NCBI GenBank assembly: GCA_021740385.1
Contig: JAIOZY010000021.1
Span: 1 to 64,000 of the forward strand
Direction: 5' to 3'
DNA: 64,000 nt
Origin: Prolixibacteraceae bacterium
GTDB taxonomy: Bacteria > Bacteroidota > Bacteroidia > Bacteroidales > Prolixibacteraceae
Shown here: piece after piece, positions 42,561 to 52,609 of the stretch
How the letters are laid out: the number at the start of each line of letters is the position of its first letter
Numbering within the stretch: the first letter of the stretch is position 1
Position numbers and translations under genes: made by a program
The notes under the pieces: model-generated
Seen by the model: only the letters and a program-made list of their open reading frames with translations
What the model was told of the DNA's origin: nothing
Databases searched by the model: none

Positions 42561-43034
42561 ATGAATACACAACGATTTATCAGCTTTTTATTGATACTAT
42601 CATTTCCGGTAATGTTAACAGCCCGCCAGCCGGGCATCCCTGCCGGCAATAATGAGAAGGCGGCCAAAAACATAACTAAAGCCGATTTCATTGAGAAAGT
42701 AATGGACTACGAAAAAAACCCCACACAATGGGTTTATAAAGGCGATAAGCCCTGCCTGATCGATTTTTATGCCGATTGGTGTGGCCCGTGCCGTATCACT
42801 TCCCCAATTCTGGAAGAACTGGCACAGGAATTCAAAGGGAAAATAAATGTATATAAAGTGAATGTCGATAAAGAAAAAGAACTTTCGCAGGTGTTTGGCA
42901 TTTCGGGCATCCCGGCTTTTCTTTACTGCCCCATGGAAGGAAAACCATCAATGACATCGGGTATTGCCCGCGATAAAGATCAGACAAAAAAAATGTTCCG
43001 CGATAATATTGAAAAACTTCTGTTGAAGAATTAA
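42561..43034 (+). CDS. exported thioredoxin-family protein
   Basis: A 157-residue thioredoxin with N-terminal signal peptide (RFISFLLILSFPVMLTARQP). The redox motif WCGPC is at Cys74-Cys77 (YADWCGPCRITSP), and the cis-proline loop is GISGIPAFLYCP. One further cysteine in that loop (YCP) is noteworthy. It is expected in the periplasm, where it would reduce or isomerise disulphides. A perfect -7-like TATTTTTG lies at 42495-42502. The gene is followed by a good terminator. Confidence 0.88.
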   Translation: MNTQRFISFLLILSFPVMLTARQPGIPAGNNEKAAKNITKADFIEKVMDYEKNPTQWVYKGDKPCLIDFYADWCGPCRITSPILEELAQEFKGKINVYKVNVDKEKELSQVFGISGIPAFLYCPMEGKPSMTSGIARDKDQTKKMFRDNIEKLLLKN

Positions 43035-43130
43035 CTGCAACACCCGCAATAAAATAAGCTTATGTAGTTACAACAGAAAACAGCTTGATATCATCATTTA
43101 TAAAAAGAATTAATCCAATACCAATTTTTG

Positions 43131-43162
43131 GGGAGACGTTTAAAAAGATTCGTCTCCCTTTT
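43131..43162 (+). terminator. terminator after thioredoxin gene
   Basis: GGGAGACG (43131-43138) pairs with CGTCTCCC (43151-43158), followed by TTTT. Confidence 0.75.
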
Positions 43163-43302
43163 ACTGTTTATAACAGGATGGATTACCACCACCACGGCTC
43201 GACATTGTTTAATTGCTGTTTGTCAGTCACTTAAACAAATCGAGGATTAAAAATCATACCCTTTTGTTTGGAAGTTTAGCCGGGTAGCTTATATTTGTTA
43301 GC

Positions 43303-44253
43303 ATGTTTGAATCGCTTGAGGTTTTAGACCATGTAAGGCTCAATTTCAGCCAGGGGGGATTGCTAATCTTAAACATTTCGTTGGCTTTCATCATGTTTGG
43401 GGTTGCCCTGAACATCCATTTCAGCGATTTTAAAAAGATAATCCGCAGCCCGAAACCGGCCATAACCGGTTACATTTCCCAGTTTCTGTTTCTCCCGGCT
43501 ATCACTTTTTTGCTTATACTCATTATCAGGCCTACCCCGTCGGTAGCCCTTGGGATGATTTTAGTCGCATCGTGTCCCGGCGGCAACATTTCAAACTTTT
43601 TAAGCTCCATGGCAAAAGGGAACGCTGCCCTCTCGGTTACTTTAACAGCCCTGGCAACCCTTTCAGCCATTTTCATGACACCGCTTAACTTTTCTTTCTG
43701 GGGAGGGCTTTATGTAAACTTTTACAACAAGTCGGGCAGTGAATTCCTTCGCCCGCTCGAAATCGATCCTTCACAAATTTTTGTAACTGTTTTTTTAATT
43801 CTTGGCATACCTGTAATTATTGGTATTCTGTTTGCCCGTTATTTTCCTGGATTTACAGCTAAAATAAAGAAATACATTCAAAGTTTTTCGGTAATCTTTT
43901 TTGTTTTAATGGTTGCATTCATGCTTAAAAACAACTTTAAGCAATTCATGGATTGCATCCACCTTATTTTTATTATTGTGTTAATTCACAATGCATTAGC
44001 GCTTGGCACGGGTTTTTCGTTTGCTTCAATACTAAAACTTAAACGCAAAGACCGGCGTGCCATTTCAATCGAAACGGGCATACAGAACTCGGGCCTGGCA
44101 CTTACACTGATGTTTAACCCAAAAATATTCCCGCCCGACTTTGAATTGGGCGGCATGGCCGTAGTAGCTGCCTGGTGGGGAATATGGCACATCATATCAG
44201 GCCTGATCATGGCCTTTTTATGGGGAAGAAAACCACTCCCCGAAGAAACCTGA
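43303..44253 (+). CDS. BASS-family (bile acid:sodium symporter-like) transporter
   Basis: A 316-residue inner-membrane protein with 9-10 predicted membrane segments. It belongs to the bile acid:Na+ symporter/arsenical resistance ACR3-like fold: GVALNIHFSDFKKIIRSPKPA at the start, VASCPGGNISNFLSSMAKGN (the conserved PGGxxSN sodium-site motif) and IETGIQNSGLALTL (the ETGxQN motif of the second sodium site). Substrates in bacteria include organic acids and pantoate or other anions; the specific one cannot be told. It is followed after 10 bp by the acyltransferase gene. Confidence 0.88.
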   Translation: MFESLEVLDHVRLNFSQGGLLILNISLAFIMFGVALNIHFSDFKKIIRSPKPAITGYISQFLFLPAITFLLILIIRPTPSVALGMILVASCPGGNISNFLSSMAKGNAALSVTLTALATLSAIFMTPLNFSFWGGLYVNFYNKSGSEFLRPLEIDPSQIFVTVFLILGIPVIIGILFARYFPGFTAKIKKYIQSFSVIFFVLMVAFMLKNNFKQFMDCIHLIFIIVLIHNALALGTGFSFASILKLKRKDRRAISIETGIQNSGLALTLMFNPKIFPPDFELGGMAVVAAWWGIWHIISGLIMAFLWGRKPLPEET

Positions 44254-44263
44254 TATTTCAACG

Positions 44264-45622
44264 ATGATGGGGAAGCACATTGAAGACTGGTCGATTCGGT
44301 ATGCCATTATTAAACCATTAGTTGGTATTGTACACCGCTTGCAGTACCGAAAAATTATAGTAACCGGAAAAGAAAACATTCCAAAAGGTAAACCTTTTAT
44401 TTTTGCGCCCAACCACCAAAACGGTTTAATGGACCCATTGGCCATCGTATTTACGAACCCCTATCAACCCGTATTCCTTGCCCGCGCCGATGTTTTTAAA
44501 TCGAAAATCGCTGCTTCCATCCTGCGTATTTTTAAAATAATGCCCGTTTACCGCCTACGGGACGGGAAAGACCAGTTGTCGAAAAATGAAGAAACATTCA
44601 AGGCCTGCGTCCGGATCATGAAAAAAAACAAACCTTTTTGCCTTTTCCCCGAGGCTGCCCACATTGGCATGAAGAGCATGCTGCCCCACAAAAAAGCCAT
44701 ACCGCGCCTGGCTTTTATGGCAGGCGAACAAACCAATTACTCCATCGACCTGCAAATAGTGCCTGTTGGCATCAACTACAGCCACTATTCACGTTACCGC
44801 AGCGACCTGATGGTGAATTACGGTCCACCGGTTCCGGTAAAACCCTTCTTCGAAATACTGCAAAAAAAAGGGGAAAAACAGGCAACCGCTGCCCTTAGGG
44901 ACAAAATATTTACCGAAGTGGCAAAGAGCTGTATTCACGTCCCCGACAAAGAAAATTACACCATTTATGAGCAGGCATTCGAGCTGATGTACCACGGCCT
45001 TGAAAACGAAAAACCCCGAACAGGCAATGAAAAAAACCCCATTTTCGTTTACCAGCATTTAATAAAAAAACTGGAACCGGCCCTTGAAAATAATTCTGCT
45101 TTGCTTGAAAATCTTAAAAATTACACCCGCAAAATTGACCTGTTGAAAATCAAACTGGGGCTTTCGGGAAGGACGCTGCATAAAGGCCGTATATCGTTTC
45201 TCCAAAGTGTTGCTTTTGTATTGTTTCAACTTGTACTAATCCCTGTAAGCCTTGCCGGCCTGCTAATTAATGGCTGGCTGTTTGCACTTATTTATTACGG
45301 TATTTCACGAAAAGTTAAAGACCCTCAGTTTATCAGCACGTTTACTTTTGGCGGTGCTTTAATGTTGTTTCCATTATGGATTATTGGCCAGTTTTTTATT
45401 TGGTTCTCTTTAGGAACAGGCGCATTACCTTCTATTCTTTTTACCCTGCTGTCTATACCATGCGGCATTGTGGCATGGGAAGCCGGACAGGCATGGTTGC
45501 GCTTTTTTAATCGTGTAAAATTCAATTTCCTCATGAACGCTGGAAAAAAATCACTGTTGAAACTGATTGAAATAAGAAATAAGTTTATTGATGTTCTCAA
45601 TTCGATAAAAACTGAAAAATAA
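44264..45622 (+). CDS. PlsC-type acyltransferase with C-terminal membrane segments
   Basis: A 452-residue membrane-associated acyltransferase. The catalytic motif reads NHQNGLMDPLAI, with five residues between His and Asp rather than the usual four; Bacteroidota homologues share this. LFPEAAHIGMKSM replaces FPEGTRS, and QIVPVGINYS is the third conserved block. Residues ~1-220 are the acyltransferase domain; the C-terminal part has two or three hydrophobic helices (VLFQLVLIPVSLAGLLINGWL, GALMLFPLWIIGQFF). It presumably makes or remodels phospholipid or lipoyl products using acyl-ACP or acyl-CoA, but the acceptor is unknown. Confidence 0.82.
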   Translation: MMGKHIEDWSIRYAIIKPLVGIVHRLQYRKIIVTGKENIPKGKPFIFAPNHQNGLMDPLAIVFTNPYQPVFLARADVFKSKIAASILRIFKIMPVYRLRDGKDQLSKNEETFKACVRIMKKNKPFCLFPEAAHIGMKSMLPHKKAIPRLAFMAGEQTNYSIDLQIVPVGINYSHYSRYRSDLMVNYGPPVPVKPFFEILQKKGEKQATAALRDKIFTEVAKSCIHVPDKENYTIYEQAFELMYHGLENEKPRTGNEKNPIFVYQHLIKKLEPALENNSALLENLKNYTRKIDLLKIKLGLSGRTLHKGRISFLQSVAFVLFQLVLIPVSLAGLLINGWLFALIYYGISRKVKDPQFISTFTFGGALMLFPLWIIGQFFIWFSLGTGALPSILFTLLSIPCGIVAWEAGQAWLRFFNRVKFNFLMNAGKKSLLKLIEIRNKFIDVLNSIKTEK

Positions 45623-45631
45623 TTTTTAAAC

Positions 45632-46216
45632 GTGGAATTTCTAACCCTTCTTTTAATCGCTGTAAGTTTATCCTTCGATTCCTTTGCTGTTTCAATCTGT
45701 AGTGGTTTGTCATTATGTGGCAAGAAAAAATTAAAAATATCACAATCGATTAAAATCGCTTTGGTATTGGCCATTTTCCAGGGAACAATGCCGGTGCTGG
45801 GGTGGCTGCTCGGATCGACTTTCAATGATTTTGTAAAGCAGGCCGACCATTGGATTGCTTTCGGACTGTTATCTGTTTTAGGAATTAAAATGATAATTGA
45901 AGGCAATAAACCGGTTCACCGGAAAGAAATTATAAACCCTTCACATTTCAAAATCCTCTTGCCAATGGCCATTGCAACCAGCATTGATGCTTTTGCTGTT
46001 GGTATAAGCTTCTCGTTTTTCTTAAACACCATATTGTTCGCGGCCATTTTAATCGGTGCCGTAACATTTATCATATCACTTTCAGGGCTTTACCTGGGTA
46101 AAAAAATAGGGATAAAAATAGCTGGAAAAGCTGAAATTGCCGGAGGGATCATTCTTATTGCCATTGGGACAAAAATTGTGATCGAACATCTGTTTTTCCA
46201 GCCCGTGGCAATCTAA
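45632..46216 (+). CDS. mntP: manganese efflux pump MntP
   Basis: A 194-residue inner-membrane protein with six predicted helices arranged as two DUF204 repeats: SLSFDSFAVSICSGLSL at residues ~12-28 and ATSIDAFAVGISFSFFL at ~113-129, each with the family Asp. Start is GTG at 45632 (no ATG is better placed). MntP exports manganese. It begins 9 bp after the acyltransferase stop and is probably cotranscribed. No manganese riboswitch was seen. Confidence 0.9.
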   Translation: MEFLTLLLIAVSLSFDSFAVSICSGLSLCGKKKLKISQSIKIALVLAIFQGTMPVLGWLLGSTFNDFVKQADHWIAFGLLSVLGIKMIIEGNKPVHRKEIINPSHFKILLPMAIATSIDAFAVGISFSFFLNTILFAAILIGAVTFIISLSGLYLGKKIGIKIAGKAEIAGGIILIAIGTKIVIEHLFFQPVAI

Positions 46217-46225
46217 ACACCGCCA

Positions 46226-46843
46226 TTATCCGGCTTGATCGAATGCCAGCAACCGGCTCACATATTTCCCGATAATATCAAACTCGAGGTTCACTTTTGT
46301 GCCCACTTTGAAAGTTTGAAAATCGGTTACCTCGTAAGTGTATGGTATAATGGCTACCTGAAAACTGTTGTCTTTTGCATTAACAACGGTAAGGCTTACC
46401 CCGTCCACAGTTACCGAACCTTTTTCAACCGTCATGTACCCCTGTTTGGCTTTTCCTTTATCAAACTCATATTCAAAAGTAAAATACCAACTGCCATCAG
46501 CTTCTTCAATTTTGGTACAGGTTGCTGTCTGGTCAACATGGCCCTGCACAATGTGCCCGTCGAGGCGGCCATTCATCAACATACTTCGTTCGAGATTTAC
46601 CAGGCTGCCGGGCTTCAAATATCCCAGGTTGGTTTTATCAAGGGTTTCCTGTATAGCCGTAACCTTGTACAACTTTTTCTCTTTGTCGACCCACACTACG
46701 GTGAGGCACACCCCGTTATGCGACAAACTCTGGTCGACCTTTAATTCGTTTGCAAACGAGCAGGTCAATGTAAAATGCACATTGCCTTTATCCTTTTCAA
46801 TTGATACTATTTTTCCTGCTTCCTCAACGATTCCTGAAAACAT
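46226..46843 (-). CDS. ribE: riboflavin synthase (alpha subunit)
   Basis: A 205-residue enzyme catalysing the final step of riboflavin synthesis (dismutation of two lumazines). Two lumazine-binding repeats: the N-terminal MFSGIVEEAGKIVSIEKD and LSHNGVCLTVVWVDK; the second GHIVQGHVDQTATC with GSVTVDGVSLTVV and FQVAIIPYTYEVTDF. Length is normal. A -7 element is at 46868-46875. It is convergent with mntP. Confidence 0.95.
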   Translation of the reverse strand: MFSGIVEEAGKIVSIEKDKGNVHFTLTCSFANELKVDQSLSHNGVCLTVVWVDKEKKLYKVTAIQETLDKTNLGYLKPGSLVNLERSMLMNGRLDGHIVQGHVDQTATCTKIEEADGSWYFTFEYEFDKGKAKQGYMTVEKGSVTVDGVSLTVVNAKDNSFQVAIIPYTYEVTDFQTFKVGTKVNLEFDIIGKYVSRLLAFDQAG

Positions 46844-46867
46844 ACTGTCGGTTTTTTAAATTCAACG

Positions 46868-46875
46868 CAAAAATA
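46868..46875 (-). promoter_or_regulatory. -7 element of ribE
   Basis: TATTTTTG on the minus strand, 24 bp before the ribE start; no clear -33 element. No FMN riboswitch structure was recognised upstream. The remaining 46876-47192 is AT-rich and contains nothing else I can identify, apart from presumed promoter sequences for the carboxylase operon. Confidence 0.55.
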
Positions 46876-47192
46876 GAAAAAGGAAATTACTTATACCTGC
46901 TTTTTCCCCAACCTATTTTTACTGGCAACAACTATGACTGCAAAAAATCCAAACCACTCAAAACTTACGAACATTACGCCGCGATGTTCATTTTTTCGTA
47001 AAACCTCCAGAGTCTAAACACAAACTATTCCCAATGGGTTTTTCAAGCTAAATATCAACACGAAAGAAACAAAAACAGCCCGTAAAGCACTTTTTCATTT
47101 CAGCATTTCAGTATAATATTTTGTGTTTTGTTTTTTTTACTACACACCGATTGCTAATTTTTCGAATGTTATTAATCGACTAAAAATGCTAT

Positions 47193-48701
47193 ATGATTCG
47201 AAAAGTTTTGGTAGCAAACCGGGGTGAAATTGCCGTTCGCATCATGCGTTCGTGCCGCGAAATGGATATTACCAGTGTTGCCGTCTATTCGGAGGCCGAC
47301 CGAAATTCCCTGCACGTGCGGTATGCAACCGAAGCCTTTTTCATAGGACCTTCGCCATCGCACGAAAGTTACCTCGATATGGACAAAATCATTTCGGTTG
47401 CACGCGAAGCAAAGGCCGATGCCATCCATCCCGGGTACGGTTTTCTTTCCGAAAACGCTGAGTTTGCCCGACGAGTTAATGAAGCAGGCATTATTTTTAT
47501 TGGCCCGTCGCCCGATGCTATTACGAAAATGGGCGACAAAATTACTGCCCGCAAAATCATGCTCGAAGCCGGTGTAAATGTGGTGCCCGGCACCAATAAA
47601 AACTTAAATGCCGACGAAGAATTATACCGAGTGGCCAGGGAAATTGGTTACCCGCTTATGATTAAAGCTTCGGCCGGGGGTGGTGGCAAAGGAATGCGCC
47701 TGGTTTGGAAAGAAGAAGAACTGGCCGGGTCGTACCAAATGGCAAAATCGGAAGCTGCAACAGCTTTTGGGAACAACTCGGTGTACATTGAAAAATATAT
47801 CGAATCGCCCCACCACATCGAATTTCAGATACTTGCCGACAAGCACGGAAACATAATACACCTTTGTGAAAGGGAATGCTCGGTGCAACGCCGCCACCAA
47901 AAAGTGGTGGAAGAAACACCGTCGCCCCATATCACACCACAACTAAGGAAGGAGATGGGTGAGCAGGCCATTGCCGCGGCAAAATCGGTTAACTACGAGG
48001 GGGCAGGAACGGTAGAATTCCTGGTCGACAACGAGCACAATTTCTATTTTCTTGAAATGAATACGCGCCTGCAGGTAGAGCACCCCATTACCGAAAGGGT
48101 GACCGGCATCGACCTGGTTAAGAAGCAAATTGAAATTGCCGATGGAAAACCACTGGAAATCCAACAAGATCAAATCAGGCAGTTTGGCCACGCCATTGAA
48201 TGCCGTATTTATGCCGAAGACCCCGAAAACAATTTCAGGCCAAGCCCGGGGCTGATCAGGCACATTACCGAACCCCTCGGGTTAGGGGTGCGAACCGATG
48301 GTTATGTTTTTGAAGGCTACGAAATACCCATCTATTACGACCCGCTCATCTCAAAACTGATTGTTTGGGCCTTTACCCGCGAAGAGGCAATTCAACGCAT
48401 GAAACGCGCGTTGTTTGAATACAAAATTACCGGGGTAAAAACCCCAATCCCTTTTTTAAAACGGATTATGGATACCCCCGATTTTGTGAACGGAACCTAC
48501 AACACCCATTTCATTCAGGAAAATGAAAAGTACCTGCTGACCAATGAACGTTGCAACAAAAAATGCGAAGACCTGGCCGTTTTTGTCGCATACTTAGACT
48601 ACACCGAAAAAACAGGAAACAAAATACACCTAAACGGATCGGACAAAAAAGAGTCGGCCTGGAAAATATATGCAAAACAAAACAGCATTATCCGGTTATA
48701 A
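47193..48701 (+). CDS. accC: acyl-CoA carboxylase, biotin carboxylase subunit
   Basis: A 502-residue ATP-grasp enzyme that carboxylates biotin on the carrier protein. Start MIRKVLVANRGEIAVRIMRS, then GYGFLSENAEFARR and KASAGGGGKGMRLV (glycine-rich ATP loop), VEETPSPHITP, FYFLEMNTRLQVEHPITE and VDGYVFEGYEIPIYYDPLISK. Complete family signatures. It is first of a three-gene operon with a carrier protein and carboxyltransferase, together making propionyl-CoA carboxylase or a similar complex. The C-terminal extension (~450-502) is longer than that of the E. coli enzyme. Confidence 0.93.
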   Translation: MIRKVLVANRGEIAVRIMRSCREMDITSVAVYSEADRNSLHVRYATEAFFIGPSPSHESYLDMDKIISVAREAKADAIHPGYGFLSENAEFARRVNEAGIIFIGPSPDAITKMGDKITARKIMLEAGVNVVPGTNKNLNADEELYRVAREIGYPLMIKASAGGGGKGMRLVWKEEELAGSYQMAKSEAATAFGNNSVYIEKYIESPHHIEFQILADKHGNIIHLCERECSVQRRHQKVVEETPSPHITPQLRKEMGEQAIAAAKSVNYEGAGTVEFLVDNEHNFYFLEMNTRLQVEHPITERVTGIDLVKKQIEIADGKPLEIQQDQIRQFGHAIECRIYAEDPENNFRPSPGLIRHITEPLGLGVRTDGYVFEGYEIPIYYDPLISKLIVWAFTREEAIQRMKRALFEYKITGVKTPIPFLKRIMDTPDFVNGTYNTHFIQENEKYLLTNERCNKKCEDLAVFVAYLDYTEKTGNKIHLNGSDKKESAWKIYAKQNSIIRL

Positions 48702-48755
48702 AACGAAAACAATTTGCATTCAGAACATTAGGTTGAAAAATACAAACATTAAACC

Positions 48756-49289
48756 ATGCCACTGGAATTTAAAATCGACAACAGGACAGTAACCGTTGAA
48801 ATACTTGAGAAAAAGGATACGTTTTACCGGGTAAAAATCGGAAACCGCCTTTACGAGTTGGATGTAACCAAAGCTGCCAACGGAATTTACTCGCTCCTGT
48901 ACCACAACCACTCCATCAACATGGAAATGATTGAAGGAGATACCCCCAACAAATACATAGTCAATACGCTCAGCGACGAATACGAAATTGAAGTAATCGA
49001 TGCAAAAGCGAAATACCTTGCTGCCAGCAAAAGTGACATTGAAGGCGGGGAAACCATCATTTCGTCCCCCATGCCCGGAAAAATTGTTAAAATCCCGGTT
49101 GGCAAAGGAACCATTGTGGAAAAAAACGATACCGTAATTATTGTTGCTGCCATGAAAATGGAAAGCGAATACAAAAGCCCGGTTAAGGGACGCGTAATAA
49201 AAGTATACGTTAACGAAAACGACACCATAAAAGGGAATGAGCCCCTGGTGGAAATTGAACCAATCCCAACAGATGCAGATAACCAATAA
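48756..49289 (+). CDS. biotin carboxyl carrier protein
   Basis: A 177-residue protein: a C-terminal biotinyl domain (~103-170) with Lys134 in the AAMKMES motif, and SPMPGKIVKIPV typical for acyl-CoA carboxylases. The N-terminal 90 residues form a strand-rich linker or docking region (LEFKIDNRTVTVEILEKKD). It carries carboxybiotin between the ATP-grasp and carboxyltransferase subunits. Genes are 54 and 59 bp from its neighbours in the same operon. Confidence 0.92.
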   Translation: MPLEFKIDNRTVTVEILEKKDTFYRVKIGNRLYELDVTKAANGIYSLLYHNHSINMEMIEGDTPNKYIVNTLSDEYEIEVIDAKAKYLAASKSDIEGGETIISSPMPGKIVKIPVGKGTIVEKNDTVIIVAAMKMESEYKSPVKGRVIKVYVNENDTIKGNEPLVEIEPIPTDADNQ

Positions 49290-49348
49290 TTTCTGATCAT
49301 TTACGAATCAACTAATGATTTATTGACTAATGACTTTAATAAAATATT

Positions 49349-50887
49349 ATGAACGACCTTGAAAAGGTATTTTCCAAATTCGAAGAAAAAAACAAGAATG
49401 CCGAAACGGGCGGAGGCCCCGAGCGGATTGCTAAACAAAAAAGCGCCGGCAAACTAACCGCCCGCGAACGGATTAACCTGTTTTTCGACCCGGGCACATT
49501 TGTAGAGCTCGACAAATTGGTGACCCATAAATGCGCGAACTTCGGGATTGAAAAAAACGTAATACCCGGTGATGGAGTTATTTCGGGCTACGGCAAAGTA
49601 GATGGGCGGTTGGTTTTTTGCTATGCCCAGGATTTCACCGTTTTCGGCGGTTCGCTTAGCCGCTCGAATGCCGATAAAATCATCAAAGTAATGAAACAAG
49701 CCCTCAAAATGGGAGCACCGGTTATTGGGCTGAACGACTCGGGCGGCGCACGCATTCAGGAGGGCGTAACCAGCCTGGCCGGTTATGGCGACATTTTTCT
49801 TCTTAATGTAAAAGCCTCGGGGGTCATCCCTCAAATATCGGCCATCATGGGGCCCTGTGCCGGCGGCGCTGTTTATTCCCCGGCCATTACCGATTTCATA
49901 TTCATGGTGAAAAATTCAAGCTACATGTTTGTTACCGGTCCCGATGTTATTAAAACGGTTACACACGAAGAGGTAACAAAGAATGAACTGGGCGGCCCAA
50001 TGACCCACAATTCGAAAAGCGGTGTTGCCCATTTTGTTGGCAACGACGATGAACATACACTAATGATGATCAGGGAACTGCTCAGCTTCCTGCCTTCGAA
50101 CAACCTCGACGATGCCCCCGTTGTAAAAACCAACGACCCCGCCGACAGGCTGAATGAAGAGCTTCAAGCACTTGTGCCACCCGACCCGAACAAGCCCTAC
50201 GATATGCAAAAGATCATCCTTGCTGTGGCCGACGACAAACACTTTTTTGAAGTAATGCCCCACTACGCCAAAAACATCATTACAGGTTACATACGTTTGG
50301 GTGGCAAAACTGCGGGCATTGTTGCCAACCAGCCTGACCACCTTGCCGGTGTGCTCGACATCAATTCATCACTTAAAGCAGCTCGTTTTGTTCGCTTCTG
50401 CGACGCTTTTAACATACCCCTTGTCACCTTTGTTGATGTACCGGGGTTCCTCCCGGGAACCCTTCAGGAATACGGGGGTATAATTAAACACGGCGCAAAA
50501 TTGATGTATGCCTTTGCCGAAGCAACCGTCCCCAAAATTACCGTTATAACCCGGAAAGCATACGGAGGGGCTTACGATGTAATGGCCAGCAAACATCTCG
50601 CTGCCGATGTTAATTATGCTTATCCCACGGCCGAAATAGCCGTAATGGGTCCGGCCGGTGCAGTTAACATCATTTTCAGGGGCGATACCGACCCCGAAAC
50701 CCTGGCAAAACGTGTTGAAGATTACCGCGAGAATTTTGCCAACCCTTACAAAGCTGCCGAACTGGGTTATATCGATGAAATCATTCACCCGCGCGATACC
50801 CGAAAAAAACTGATACAGGCACTCGACATGACCCAGGGAAAACGGGAAAACAACCCGCCCAAAAAACACGGAAACATACCCTTGTAA
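49349..50887 (+). CDS. pccB: propionyl-CoA carboxylase beta (carboxyltransferase) subunit
   Basis: A 512-residue carboxyltransferase of the crotonase-like fold. N-terminal [20 protein letters not shown] and [16 protein letters not shown]; acyl-CoA pocket [14 protein letters not shown] and [18 protein letters not shown]-terminal [20 protein letters not shown] and [12 protein letters not shown]. The sequence is typical of PccB/MmdA (propionyl- or methylmalonyl-CoA acting) in Bacteroidota. Together with the preceding two genes it forms a complete complex, probably used with the methylmalonyl-CoA route for propionate or odd-chain acids. The operon ends here. Confidence 0.92.
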   Translation: MNDLEKVFSKFEEKNKNAETGGGPERIAKQKSAGKLTARERINLFFDPGTFVELDKLVTHKCANFGIEKNVIPGDGVISGYGKVDGRLVFCYAQDFTVFGGSLSRSNADKIIKVMKQALKMGAPVIGLNDSGGARIQEGVTSLAGYGDIFLLNVKASGVIPQISAIMGPCAGGAVYSPAITDFIFMVKNSSYMFVTGPDVIKTVTHEEVTKNELGGPMTHNSKSGVAHFVGNDDEHTLMMIRELLSFLPSNNLDDAPVVKTNDPADRLNEELQALVPPDPNKPYDMQKIILAVADDKHFFEVMPHYAKNIITGYIRLGGKTAGIVANQPDHLAGVLDINSSLKAARFVRFCDAFNIPLVTFVDVPGFLPGTLQEYGGIIKHGAKLMYAFAEATVPKITVITRKAYGGAYDVMASKHLAADVNYAYPTAEIAVMGPAGAVNIIFRGDTDPETLAKRVEDYRENFANPYKAAELGYIDEIIHPRDTRKKLIQALDMTQGKRENNPPKKHGNIPL

Positions 50888-50910
50888 AAATTCCTTCGAA
50901 ATAGAAATCA

Positions 50911-50954
50911 AAAAAAAACCCGTATAATTTGAGAAACACACAAAATTATACGGG
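50911..50954 (-). terminator. terminator for ahcY, 12-bp stem
   Basis: CCCGTATAATTT (50919-50930) pairs perfectly with AAATTATACGGG (50943-50954). On the minus strand the stem is followed by the complement of the A-run 50909-50918, giving a U-run, so it mainly stops ahcY transcripts; it may also limit the opposing pccB transcript. Confidence 0.75.
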
Positions 50955-51005
50955 GTAAAATATTATTATACCACTTTTATAATGAATTAGCATTACGGTA
51001 TAATG

Positions 51006-51068
51006 CCGATAGATTAATGACAGCGTTAAAACAAAGCAATTTTAACGCTAATGTCATTAACTAATCGG
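51006..51068. repeat. long imperfect inverted repeat near ahcY stop
   Basis: Paired segments: GCGTTAAAA (51023-51031) with TTTTAACGC (51040-51048), TTAATGACA (51014-51022) with TGTCATTAA (51052-51060), and CCGAT (51006-51010) with ATCGG (51064-51068). It is interrupted only by a 3-nt bulge and a short mismatch. It may be a second terminator-like hairpin or a palindromic element. Confidence 0.65.
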
Positions 51069-51083
51069 TATTAATCAAAAAAA

Positions 51084-52502
51084 CTAGTACCTGTAATGCT
51101 CTGGCTTAAACGGACCTTCAAGTGGTACGCCAATGTAACGAGCCTGATCGGGTGTAAGTTTAGTAAGTTTTACGCCGATTTGTTCAAGGTGCAATCTTGC
51201 CACTTCTTCATCAAGTTCCTTGGGTAAACGGTACACATCCAGTTCTTGCTCTTTGGTAAAAAGTTCGATTTGTGCAAGCACCTGGTTTGAAAACGAGTTG
51301 CTCATCACAAACGATGGATGGCCGGTGGCACATCCCAGGTTAACCAACCGTCCTTCGGCAAGTAAAAAGATGGAATGCCCGTCGGTGAAAGAAAATTTAT
51401 CAACCTGCGGTTTGATATTCGTTTTTACAATACCGGGCCACTTTTCAAGTTTGCTTACCTGAATTTCGTTATCGAAATGGCCAATGTTGCAAACAATGGC
51501 CTGGTCCTTCATGGCGGCCATGTGTTCAGCGGTAATCACATCGCGGTTACCGGTGGTGGTAACAAAAATGTTCCCCTCTTCAAGGGCTTCCTCCATGGTT
51601 TTCACTTCGAAACCTTCCATAGCAGCCTGCAGGGCGCAAATCGGATCAATTTCGGTAACGATAACACGGGCACCATAGCCACGCATCGAGCGGGCACAAC
51701 CTTTGCCAACATCGCCATAGCCGGCAACAACAACTACTTTTCCGGCAATCATCACATCGGTGGCACGTTTAATACCGTCGGCCAGCGATTCACGGCAACC
51801 ATACAGATTATCAAATTTCGACTTGGTAACCGAATCGTTCACGTTAATGGCAGGGAATAAAAGTGTGCCTTCTTCTTTCATATGGTAGAGCCTGTGCACG
51901 CCGGTGGTTGTCTCTTCCGAAGCACCTTTCATGTCTTTTGCAATGCGGTGCCAGCGATTAGTATCATCTTTTGCAATTTTTTTCAGCTCTTCGTACAAGC
52001 GCTTTTCATCCTCGGCATCAACCGCTTCATCAAGAATTGAAGGGTCGTTTTCAGCCTGGTAACCCAGGTGTACCATTAAAGTTGCATCGCCACCATCATC
52101 AACAATGGTATGGGGCCCAAGGCCGTCGCCAAAGTCGAGGGCTTTTTGTGTACACCACCAATACTCCGAAAGGGTTTCGCCTTTCCAGGCAAAAACGGGT
52201 ACACCGGCAGCAGCTATGGCTGCAGCAGCATGGTCCTGCGTCGAAAATATATTGCAACTTGCCCAGCGCACTTCGGCACCGAGTTCAACAAGCGTTTCAA
52301 TCAACACCGCGGTTTGGATGGTCATGTGCAACGATCCCATTATCCTTGCCCCTTTCAGGGGTTTTGACGGGCCGTATTTTTCGCGCATGGACATTAATCC
52401 GGGCATCTCTTTTTCAGCTATTTCAATCTCTTTTCGTCCAAAGTCGGCCAACGAGATATCGGCCACTTTATAATCAATTTTCTTTTCGGTCAAAACTGTC
52501 AT
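51084..52502 (-). CDS. ahcY: adenosylhomocysteinase
   Basis: A 472-residue cytoplasmic enzyme that hydrolyses S-adenosylhomocysteine to adenosine and homocysteine and so keeps methylation going. NAD-binding loop [18 protein letters not shown], substrate region [20 protein letters not shown], and DDGGDATL; C-terminal [16 protein letters not shown] and YRY end. Length matches the longer bacterial form. A -7 element lies at 52522-52529. No SAH riboswitch was seen. Confidence 0.95.
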   Translation of the reverse strand: MTVLTEKKIDYKVADISLADFGRKEIEIAEKEMPGLMSMREKYGPSKPLKGARIMGSLHMTIQTAVLIETLVELGAEVRWASCNIFSTQDHAAAAIAAAGVPVFAWKGETLSEYWWCTQKALDFGDGLGPHTIVDDGGDATLMVHLGYQAENDPSILDEAVDAEDEKRLYEELKKIAKDDTNRWHRIAKDMKGASEETTTGVHRLYHMKEEGTLLFPAINVNDSVTKSKFDNLYGCRESLADGIKRATDVMIAGKVVVVAGYGDVGKGCARSMRGYGARVIVTEIDPICALQAAMEGFEVKTMEEALEEGNIFVTTTGNRDVITAEHMAAMKDQAIVCNIGHFDNEIQVSKLEKWPGIVKTNIKPQVDKFSFTDGHSIFLLAEGRLVNLGCATGHPSFVMSNSFSNQVLAQIELFTKEQELDVYRLPKELDEEVARLHLEQIGVKLTKLTPDQARYIGVPLEGPFKPEHYRY

Positions 52503-52521
52503 TTTATTAATTTTAAAAATG

Positions 52522-52529
52522 CAAATATA
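52522..52529 (-). promoter_or_regulatory. -7 element of ahcY
   Basis: TATATTTG on the minus strand, 19 bp before the ahcY ATG; TTTT at the -33 position. Confidence 0.5.
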
Positions 52530-52609
52530 ATGTCACAGGGGCTTATAAAAAAATGATCGTTGTTACAACCAACAATTACAGGCTTTTGTTCTTCCCGTTA
52601 ACGTGTTTT

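Noticed and set aside
46844-47192. Possible FMN riboswitch or small RNA upstream of ribE and the carboxylase operon
   Set aside because: No conserved riboswitch core or hairpin series was found; only a -7 element for ribE is supported.
52503-52609. Possible SAH riboswitch upstream of ahcY
   Set aside because: The leader is only about 15 nt after the predicted transcription start, too short for any riboswitch.
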